A stretch of DNA of 64,000 nucleotides from assembly GCA_035634255.1 (NCBI GenBank), contig DASQDI010000140.1, positions 23,356-87,355 on the forward strand, in the 5' to 3' direction. The stretch comes from DATLMR01 sp035634255 (GTDB lineage Bacteria; Acidobacteriota; Blastocatellia; UBA7656). Below the pieces are notes generated by a model, which was not told the origin of the DNA, searched no databases, and worked only from the letters and a program-made list of their open reading frames with translations. Both the position numbers and the translations under genes were made by a program. Each line of letters opens with the position of its first letter. The first letter of the stretch is position 1. Positions 34,501 to 40,988 of this stretch are shown piece after piece.

Positions 34501-36402
34501 GGTGTAGAACTCCTGACCCGCCGGGAAGAAGTCGATTCCGGGGCCTCCGCACACGCCGAGCGCGTCGAAGCAGGAATCGGCATCGCCGTTGGCCGGGGGA
34601 GTGGCTGACTGCTGGAATACGCCTCCGGATACGTGCGTGCCGGGGGCCTGGATGTCGGGCTTGACGCGGCCGTCATCCGTAGGGCCGCGGCTGGAGAAGC
34701 TGATGATGTCGTTCGCGTTGTCGGCTCCGGCGTCGTTGATCCCGCAGAAGTCCGCGCCGCCGAATGCTTGGACGTTCTCTGCCGCGCCGACCGAGATGAT
34801 GTTCTTCCCGGTTCCGGGCGAGCCGATGGTGTTGGCCCCCGCCCCGCTGTTGCCTGCCGAGAATATGATCACCATCTCCTGGTTGCCAGCGGTCGGGAAG
34901 GTCGAGCCCGCCGGCTGCGAGTCGCGCACGAGCGCGTCATACGTCTGAGCGCGAACGTCGTACGCGCCGCCGACGGCCGCGCCCCAGCTATTCGTGCTGA
35001 TGCGAGCGCCGTCGTTGTAACCCTTCGATTCGAGGTTCGGGCTGTTCGGGAAGGTGAAGGTGTCGGGGTCGAAGATGACCGACGAGCCGACCTTCACGAA
35101 CGGGCAGACGCCCATGCCGTAGCGGAAGCCCGAGGCGTCCGCGTGCGGGAACCCGCTCGCCTGTGACGCCGCCACGAACCCGGCGACGATGTGCGAATTG
35201 ATAGTCCCGTGGCCGTCGCAGCCCTGGAGGGTGCTGCCCGCGTTGGGCGTCCCCTCAAGCCTGTTGTAGGCCACGCGGCTCGCGTTCGCGGCGAGACCGG
35301 CGACCCTGAGGCCGGGGTGATTCGGGCTGGTCGTCGCGTTGTCGATCCCGCTGTCGGAGACGTTGACCGCGAAGTTCGACGCGGTGAACTGCGCCTGCGT
35401 GAACCCTTTGCCCGCGAGGTAGGCGAGCCAGTCGCCGGGGGTCGGAAGGTTCCCGGTCAGGTTGCCCGCGATGATCTGATTCTGTCTCTCGTCCTTTTTG
35501 GTCGGAACGATTTCGGGGTAGATCGACACGACATCCGGTCGCGAGGCGATCTCCTTGAAGGCGTTCGGCGAAAGTCCGACGATGAGGTTGACGTACTTCA
35601 GGATCCCCCACTGGCTCTTGACCGGCTCGGTCTTGTAGAGATCGATCAGGGCCAGAGTCGCGGCGTTCGCCTTGGGGTCGTTGATCATCTGGATGGTGTA
35701 GAGGTTCCCACCCTCGCCCTTGGCGGCGTCGAACCCTTCGCGCGACTGTTCCTTCAGCCGCGTGTAAACGTTCGGGTGGACCTTGTAGTCGTCGAAGTAG
35801 GAGCCCTCCCACTGGACCACGCTGCGGGGGGCCTCCCTCATCCTCTGGACGCGGCGGAGGCTCGCGTTGTCTCCGTAGACCAGGTAGGCGTTGCTCGGTA
35901 CGTAGGTGACGATCTCGACGCCCGTGGCGATCAGATCATCGACCCACTCAGACATGATCGGGCCCGCGAACTGCACGAGGTGCATCTTCTTCCCGGCGGC
36001 ATTGAGTTTGATGCCGGAGAGGGATGCGGCCGCTCGCGTCGTGGTGTCGATGGCACCGGCGTTGAGCATTATCAGGTTGTAGTCGTCGCGGATCTCCCCG
36101 CGGCGCTCCTTGCTCACTCGCCTCGCTGCTTCACCATCGACTTCCAGAAGCAGATGGCTGCCGTAGTCGGCTACCAGGCGCGCGCCGTTCGATGCAAGAT
36201 CGCGAGCGAGATTGCGGTCGCTGGTCCTGACTTTGTGACGCTGGCCGGGGCTTAGATACTCGGGTTCGGAAGAGACATCACCGATGACCTCTCTCCTGTC
36301 TTGCTCTTCTTGGCCCGCCGCGCTAAGGGTAAAATTGAGCGCCAGCGAGGGTAGTAGCAGGGCCACTGCAAGAACTAGCAGCCACCCTATATTCCTCTTC
36401 AT
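31594..36402 (-). CDS. Giant secreted S8 (subtilisin-like) serine protease with HYR domains
   Basis: The 1602-residue precursor has a signal peptide (residues 1-30) and a propeptide-like N-terminal region. The S8 catalytic domain has Asp in 'NVSDSGID' (about 350), His in 'CDGHGTINSH' (about 399) and Ser in 'SSGTSHSAPAVAG' (about 640). A pro-convertase-like beta domain follows (about 700-830, 'FRVTLAWTDTPG'). Then come a CARDB-like region, two tandem copies of a MAM/jelly-roll-like unit ('ENFDGVTAPALPAGW' and 'ENFDAVTVPALPAGW'), and two HYR domains ('CPANITVSNAPNQCGAVVNYP' split at about 1355, and 'CPSNITVVGTPGQPGA'). The tail is Cys-containing and ends 'TRNNSCVCQ'. It probably acts outside the cell as a scavenging protease. 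AAGGAGGA precedes ATG 36402. Confidence 0.9.
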   Translation of the reverse strand: MKRNIGWLLVLAVALLLPSLALNFTLSAAGQEEQDRREVIGDVSSEPEYLSPGQRHKVRTSDRNLARDLASNGARLVADYGSHLLLEVDGEAARRVSKERRGEIRDDYNLIMLNAGAIDTTTRAAASLSGIKLNAAGKKMHLVQFAGPIMSEWVDDLIATGVEIVTYVPSNAYLVYGDNASLRRVQRMREAPRSVVQWEGSYFDDYKVHPNVYTRLKEQSREGFDAAKGEGGNLYTIQMINDPKANAATLALIDLYKTEPVKSQWGILKYVNLIVGLSPNAFKEIASRPDVVSIYPEIVPTKKDERQNQIIAGNLTGNLPTPGDWLAYLAGKGFTQAQFTASNFAVNVSDSGIDNATTSPNHPGLRVAGLAANASRVAYNRLEGTPNAGSTLQGCDGHGTINSHIVAGFVAASQASGFPHADASGFRYGMGVCPFVKVGSSVIFDPDTFTFPNSPNLESKGYNDGARISTNSWGAAVGGAYDVRAQTYDALVRDSQPAGSTFPTAGNQEMVIIFSAGNSGAGANTIGSPGTGKNIISVGAAENVQAFGGADFCGINDAGADNANDIISFSSRGPTDDGRVKPDIQAPGTHVSGGVFQQSATPPANGDADSCFDALGVCGGPGIDFFPAGQEFYTASSGTSHSAPAVAGAAALLRQDFINRSLTPPSPAMTKALMQNSARYMTGVGAGGNLPSNSQGMGELNLNGYFDIFGVANIIRDQRPVDTFTATGQQRVITGNIADNTKPFRVTLAWTDTPGPTVGNAFVNDLDLEVTVGGQTFRGNVFSGANSATGGVFDIRNNNESVFVPAGVSGPFVVRIIASNIAGDGVPGDADTTDQDFALVLVNGVEQQQAVIASAGATITTESCSPANGAVDPGETVTVSLCVQNVGTTATTNLVGTLAATGGVTSPSGPQSYGALAAGGPPVCRNFTFTANGACGSTITASLNLQDGATNLGTVTYTFTLGTLATAFTENFDGVTAPALPAGWTTSFVNGAGCALGSNWTTVTTPNDTAPNSAFHNDPNCITDNFLVTPAIAISSASAQLTFRRNNNLESTFDGMVLEISNPAINGGAFQDIITAGGSFVTGGYNATISVNFSSPIAGRQAWSGNSGGFTTTTVNLPASAMGASIQLRWRVATDTSVSGVGANVDTIVITDGFECCTASAQPCAENFDAVTVPALPAGWTATTAIDCANSNPWETSNAGTPTPPADSAPNAAFVNDPNCISDERLDSPAFPITSASATLTFRQNRNLENGFDGGVLEASINGGAFQDILATGATFAVGGYNGTISVNFGSPIAGRQAWTGNSAGFVTTTVNLPASANGQSWVFRWRRGSDSSVSGQGWRIDSITTTGTSCGGAVPCDLTCPANITVSNAPNQCGAVVNYPAPTSTGSCGTVTCSPPSGSFFPVGTTTVTCTGTGDTCSFTITVQDTQPPSITCPSNITVVGTPGQPGALVTFPPPTASDNCPGVTVVCTPPSGSTFPVGTTTVTCTATDASGNTATCSFTVTVFDICLQDDTNPSIVVLVNSFTGQYRFCCNGTVWTGTGKMQIQGNTFTLEHAATDRRVTVRLNNGLTPPSGSASLQAPPGTTRCTITDRDTRNNSCVCQ
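32345..33507 (-). repeat. Tandem duplication of a jelly-roll unit inside the S8 gene
   Basis: Two adjacent units of about 580 bp (32345-32924 and 32925-33507) encode similar blocks. Each has 'ENFD.VT.PALPAGW', 'SAP.AAFVNDPNCI'-like segments, 'TLTFR.N.NLE..FDG', 'GRQAW.GNS.GF.TTTVNLPAS' and a closing cysteine. The DNA is also alike in the 'GCCTGACGGCCCGCAATCGG'-type stretch, which suggests recent duplication or gene conversion. Confidence 0.75.
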
Positions 36403-37529
36403 GCTTTGGTTCCTCCTTAAGGTCTTAATACATCCGCCTTAATATTGACTGGATCTTTCGCCGAATCTTATTTAATGGGGAATAGGACGGAAAGTCCCCA
36501 AGTCAGCCCCATTCTGGACAGAGAACGCCTATAGATAGAGAAATGCGGGTCTATACCAGGACAGTAATCCTCGATTTTTCTCGCCTCTTATTCTTAAGTA
36601 TTGAAGCTCCCAAAGCCAAGATACGTACCTGAGTTTGGAGAGGCCCCTGAATCTAGGATTGGGCCATCCTGACGGAAAGGTAATCAAACAATGCAGCACC
36701 CATCAGAAAGCCGTGGAGAGAAATTGAAGCGAAATGCATGCAGCTTTCCCGCTTCACCTCCTTAAAGCTACAACCTAAGAGCTACACCCGATTGTTCTTT
36801 AACCCGATTGACCTTAGTAGACCCGTATTGACCCTTGGACCGAGATGACCTTGCACGGATGACCAACCCCTGAGGAGGATTCGCCATTTGAAATCTTATT
36901 ATAGGTGTTCTTTTCTCAATGGAGAGTCCAAAACTTCTGGACCTGTCAATGGCTTCCGCCAACCGTGCGCGGGAAATATACCACAGGTAATGACTTTGTC
37001 AACATCAAATCACCGCCCGGCGCGGACGCCAAACGCGGGCCACTTAGCGCGACAACTTCGCCCCCTATCTTCTTACGTTCGCACCCCTTGCTCATCGGTG
37101 CCCGCGGGCCCGCGCCCCCGCGCCGCCGCCCGCTTGTAGAACCTTTTGTAATACTATTTACGCGAGCCGATTTCGGGCGCGTCTCGGTGGGCACCCTCAT
37201 GTGAGGCCCCGCGGGTGAGGCCCGGGTCGGTTCATTAACCCTTATGGGCTCCTGTTTTTCATTCCTGAAGATTCGCCCGACGTCCCGACAAAACCGAAAT
37301 TCCCTCGCCGCCCGCGCCGGGGAGTACCCGACCCGCGCCCCCGCGTCAGGCTTGCCTTGAATGGGAGGCGCGAGCCTTACGGGAGGGCGTTCTTCCGCGC
37401 GGAGGAAAGTTGTATGCAAAGTTTTACAATCGGAAATGGGACCTTTTGCGCTTTCGGGCGTTAACATTTAGAATGTCTGCGTCGATTAAGGCGCAAGCAT
37501 CTTTGCGCGTTGATAACGGGGAGTCAGCC
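36403..37529. other. 1.1-kb stretch without a convincing gene
   Basis: Short reading frames here have no signal peptides, motifs or ribosome-binding sites. The left half (36403-36980) is AT-richer than the surroundings and should contain the S8 promoter. Near 36808-36864 TTGACC or ATGACC recurs four times (36808, 36828, 36845, 36859), two of them as ACCCG-(T)ATTGACC at 20-bp spacing. The right half (36990-37400) is very GC-rich. It leads into the operon whose first likely start is TTG 37530. Confidence 0.5.
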
Positions 37530-39818
37530 TTGGAACAGGTTGTAAGTTTTCTGTTCAAGTATAGAACTGCGCTCTTCTCCAAGAGCCAGTTCGGATTCGG
37601 AGCGCACCCGTCGGTCTTCATCATACTGGCGCTTGCCTCGGGCCTCGCCCTGCTCGTCTATTTCCTCTACGCGAGGCGCTCGCTGAAGCTCGCGACCCCG
37701 TGGCGGGCCGCCCTCATTCTGCTCCGGGGGTCGCTCCTCGCCCTGATCTTCCTCTGCCTGATGCGGCCCGTGATCGTGGTCCCGGCGGTCGTCCCGCAGT
37801 CGAGCTACGTGGCGGTCCTGATGGATGACTCGGCGAGCATGAAGCTGGCCGACGAAGAAGGCGGCACGCGCCTCGACGCCGTGCAGTCGATGATGGGCGC
37901 GGGCAGCCAGTTCCACCAGCAGCTCTCGGAGAAATTCAAAGTCCGCGCCTTCAAGTTTTCCGACATGGCCGGGCGCGTGGAGGGCGCGAGTGACCTGCTG
38001 GCGGAGGGGCCGGTGACGAACATTCAGGGCGCGCTCGATCAGGCGTTGAGGGATTCGGCCGGCCTCCCCGTGTCGGGCGTCGTGCTCTTCAGCGACGGCG
38101 CGAACAACGTGGAGGCGGGCTCGTCCCCGCTCGCGACCACTCTGAATAACCTGCGCGCGCGCGGGCTGCCGGTCTTCGCGGTGGGGCTGGGGCAGCCCAG
38201 GCTCGAAGGCGATGTCGAGCTGGTCCGCGCGAGCGGCCCGCGCCGGGTGCTGCGCGGCTCGCCCATCACGGCCGAGCTCCTGATTCAGGCGAGCGGCCAC
38301 GACGGGAGCGTCGATGTCGAGATCGCGGAAGACAACCACCCCCTGCGGACGCAGCCCGTCCCTTTGCAGGGCGATTCGACCACGGTGGCGCGCGTCTCGT
38401 TCACGCCCCTGTCGGCCGGCCTTCACAGGTACGCCTTCACGCTCAAACCTTCGGCCGACGAGCCCGTCACGGATAACAACAGGCAGGAGATATCCGTCCT
38501 CGTCGAAGACGCCCACCCCAGAATCCTCTACATCGAAGGCGAGCCGCGGTGGGAGTACGGCAAGATCAGGTCGTCCCTCGCCGAAGAGAAGAATGTCGTT
38601 CTGGTCTCCGTCCTCCGCTCGGCCGACGGCAAGTTTTACCGGCAGGGGGTCGAGAGCGGGGAGGAGCTCGCGGGCGGGTTCCCGAAGAGCGAAGAAGAGT
38701 TGTTCAAGTATGACGCGCTGATCCTCGGCAGCGTCGAGGCCACGTTCTTCACGTTCGACCAACTGAAGGCCATCGAGCAGTTCGTCTCGCGCAGGGGCGG
38801 TACTTTGATGATGACCGGCGGGGCTAAGTCTTTCAACGCCGGCGGCTACGCGACGACCCCTCTGGCCGACCTGCTGCCCGTCTACCTGCGGGGGGCGGCC
38901 GGGGCCGCGGGCGAGAGCCAGACGTTCAAAGCCTACCCCTCGGACCGGGGCCGCGACCACCCGTCGGCGAGGCTCTCGGACCAGGCGGAAGCGAACGCGA
39001 AGGCGTGGGAGCAGATGCCCGCGATCACTCTCCCCGAGATAATCACCGAGGCGAAGCCCGGCGCGACCGTCGTCCTCGAAGCGCGCAGCACCCGCGACAG
39101 GGAGAGCGTAGTGCCCCTTTTGCTCGAACAGAGGTATGGGCGCGGGCGCACCCTCGCCCTGATGGCTTCCGACACGTGGCGCTGGCGTATGATGCTGGAA
39201 TCGAAGAACCAGTCGTTCGAAACTTTCTGGCGCAACAACCTCAGGTACCTCGTGGAAGGCGTGCGCAAGCCGGTCGAGGCCGCGCCCGAGCGGAGCTATT
39301 ACGGGACGGGCGAGCCGGTCCGCGTGCGCGTGGAGGTGGGCGACGAGAAGTTCCTGAACGTCGGCGACGCTTCGGTCACGGCCCGCGTCACGGGCCCGTC
39401 GGGGCGCGCCAGAGACATTCAGATGGCCCCGCTTGTCGAAGGCGGCTTCGAGGGTTACGCGGGCACGCTCGTCCCCGACGAGGAGGGGGTGTTTAAAGTC
39501 GAAGTCTCCGCGAGGCGGGGCAAGGGCGGGGCGCAGGTCGGGAGCGGGCAGGCGAGCTTCCTGGTCGGCCCGATCAACAGGGAGGCTCACGGCGCTGCTC
39601 AAAATGTTGAGCTGTTGAAGCAGATCGCGTCGGAGACCGGGGGGCAGTACTACACGCCCGGCCAGGCGAAGAATCTGATCGAAGACCTGACGCATTCGGA
39701 GGGCGATGGCTCCGTGCGCATGACTTATGATCTCTGGGACATGCCGATCAATTTTATGCTCCTTGTGGGGCTCGCCGCGGGCGAGTGGTTCATACGCAAG
39801 CGCAAAGGACTCGCCTAG
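37530..39818 (+). CDS. VWA / glutamine-amidotransferase-like membrane protein
   Basis: I favour TTG 37530 with GGGGAG just upstream, since it gives the usual family opening 'FLFKYRTALFSKSQFGF'; ATG 37473 or further upstream starts would lengthen it. About 762 residues: two to three N-terminal helices ('FIILALASGLALLVYFLY', 'ALILLRGSLLALIFLCLM'), then a VWA-like domain with MIDAS-type 'LMDDSASMK' and 'FSDGANNV'. A class I amidotransferase-like fold follows ('ILYIEGEPRWEYGKIR', 'LMMTGGAKSFNAGGY') without its own Cys nucleophile being obvious. A beta-rich region and a C-terminal helix ('FMLLVGLAAGEWFIRKR') close the chain. Related genes accompany MoxR ATPases. It opens a ten-gene run, and its role is probably periplasmic protein sensing or assembly. 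Confidence 0.78.
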   Translation: MEQVVSFLFKYRTALFSKSQFGFGAHPSVFIILALASGLALLVYFLYARRSLKLATPWRAALILLRGSLLALIFLCLMRPVIVVPAVVPQSSYVAVLMDDSASMKLADEEGGTRLDAVQSMMGAGSQFHQQLSEKFKVRAFKFSDMAGRVEGASDLLAEGPVTNIQGALDQALRDSAGLPVSGVVLFSDGANNVEAGSSPLATTLNNLRARGLPVFAVGLGQPRLEGDVELVRASGPRRVLRGSPITAELLIQASGHDGSVDVEIAEDNHPLRTQPVPLQGDSTTVARVSFTPLSAGLHRYAFTLKPSADEPVTDNNRQEISVLVEDAHPRILYIEGEPRWEYGKIRSSLAEEKNVVLVSVLRSADGKFYRQGVESGEELAGGFPKSEEELFKYDALILGSVEATFFTFDQLKAIEQFVSRRGGTLMMTGGAKSFNAGGYATTPLADLLPVYLRGAAGAAGESQTFKAYPSDRGRDHPSARLSDQAEANAKAWEQMPAITLPEIITEAKPGATVVLEARSTRDRESVVPLLLEQRYGRGRTLALMASDTWRWRMMLESKNQSFETFWRNNLRYLVEGVRKPVEAAPERSYYGTGEPVRVRVEVGDEKFLNVGDASVTARVTGPSGRARDIQMAPLVEGGFEGYAGTLVPDEEGVFKVEVSARRGKGGAQVGSGQASFLVGPINREAHGAAQNVELLKQIASETGGQYYTPGQAKNLIEDLTHSEGDGSVRMTYDLWDMPINFMLLVGLAAGEWFIRKRKGLA

Positions 39819-39870
39819 CAGCGACAAGGCCTGATCCTAAGATCGTTCATTTGATGAGGGCAGCCACCCG

Positions 39871-40962
39871 ATGCAAATACTGAGAAGAACGTTATCGCTT
39901 CTGGTCATCTGCTCGTCGCTGTGTTCGTGCGGCCTCGGCGCGGGGAAGGGCCTCGACCCGCCTCAGGAGCAGAAGCCTCCGGGGCAGGCGGGCGGGAAAA
40001 AGGTGGACGAGAAGAAGCCGCGCGCGCCGGTCGACCCGAACAAGTTCGCGGTCGTCATCGCGGGCGCGGGCGGCGAGGAAGCCTACACGAAGCAGTTCTC
40101 GCTTCAGGCGAACCAACTCCATGACGCGCTCGTCAACCGCCTCGGCTTCGATGAGAAGCGCGTCTTCCTGCTGACGGAAAAGGGGGCGGGCGGGCCGGAG
40201 AACGGCGCGGCCGAATACGTCGCCCGCTCGACGGCCCAGGAAGCGCGCAAGGCTTTCGAAACGATAAAGGCGGCGGCGAACCCGGAGAGCCTCGTCTTCG
40301 TGATCCTGATGGGTCACGGCTCGTTCGACGGGCAGCAGGCGAAGTTCAACCTGGTCGGCCCCGACCTCAGCGCGAAAGAGTTCCTCTCCCTGGTGTCGCC
40401 CATCCCCGCGCGCCGGGTCATCTTCGTCAATTGCGCGAGCGCGTCGGGCGAATTCGTCAAGCCGCTTTCGGGCGCGAACCGCGTCGTCATCACCGCGACC
40501 CGGAGCGGCAGCGAGCAGAATGCGACCGTCTTCGCCGAGCATTTTATTAACGGGCTGACCGAGCCGTCGGCCGACGCGGACAAGAACAACCGCATCTCGG
40601 TCCTCGAAGCCTTCAACTTCGCGACCAAGACGACGGCCGACTGGTACAAGATGAACGAGCGGCTCGCGAGCGAGCACGCCCTGCTCGACGACAACGGGGA
40701 CGGCGTCGGCCACGAGGAGGCGAAGGAAGGCGACGGCGCGGTCGCGAAGACGACCTACCTCGATTCGAACGCCGTGGCCGTGGCGGGAACGGACGCGGAC
40801 CTCGCGCGTTTGCTATCCGAGAAGCAGAAGGCCGAGGAGGCTATAGAGAAGCTGAAGGTTCGCAAAGGCGAGATGAAGCCCGAAGAGTATGAGCGCGAGT
40901 TGGAGAGACTGCTCGTCGATCTTGCCACGATCACCCAGTCTATAAAAGCGAAACAGAAGTAG
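39871..40962 (+). CDS. C13/caspase-like (legumain-type) peptidase lipoprotein
   Basis: The 363-residue product has a lipobox 'SLCSCG' near residue 22, then a Pro/Lys-rich linker, so it is probably anchored in a membrane. The core resembles clan CD C13 peptidases: 'FAVVIAGAGGEEAY' first strand, His149 in 'ILMGHGSFDG' and Cys188 in 'IFVNCASASGEF', the expected His-Gly-spacer and Cys dyad. A second subdomain follows with 'ITATRSGSEQNATVFAEHFI'. 'DDNGDGVGHEEAKEGDG' could be a calcium-binding-like loop. The C-terminal 60 residues form a coiled coil. The gene is 53 bp after the VWA gene and 26 bp before the TPR-gluzincin, so it is part of the MoxR operon. Asn-specific cleavage is possible but unproven. 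Confidence 0.8.
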   Translation: MQILRRTLSLLVICSSLCSCGLGAGKGLDPPQEQKPPGQAGGKKVDEKKPRAPVDPNKFAVVIAGAGGEEAYTKQFSLQANQLHDALVNRLGFDEKRVFLLTEKGAGGPENGAAEYVARSTAQEARKAFETIKAAANPESLVFVILMGHGSFDGQQAKFNLVGPDLSAKEFLSLVSPIPARRVIFVNCASASGEFVKPLSGANRVVITATRSGSEQNATVFAEHFINGLTEPSADADKNNRISVLEAFNFATKTTADWYKMNERLASEHALLDDNGDGVGHEEAKEGDGAVAKTTYLDSNAVAVAGTDADLARLLSEKQKAEEAIEKLKVRKGEMKPEEYERELERLLVDLATITQSIKAKQK

Positions 40963-40988
40963 GCGGGCCGGCCAACGGGAAAGATCAT

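Noticed and set aside
36888..37204. Two overlapping short plus-strand frames in the gene-free spacer
   Set aside because: They lack ribosome-binding sites, signal peptides and domain features, and overlap each other in different frames.
37524..39827. Antisense open frame of 767 codons opposite the VWA gene
   Set aside because: Caused by GC-rich third positions of the plus-strand gene; it has no ribosome-binding site, motif or domain, and the product is Arg/Asp/Gly-biased like other shadows.
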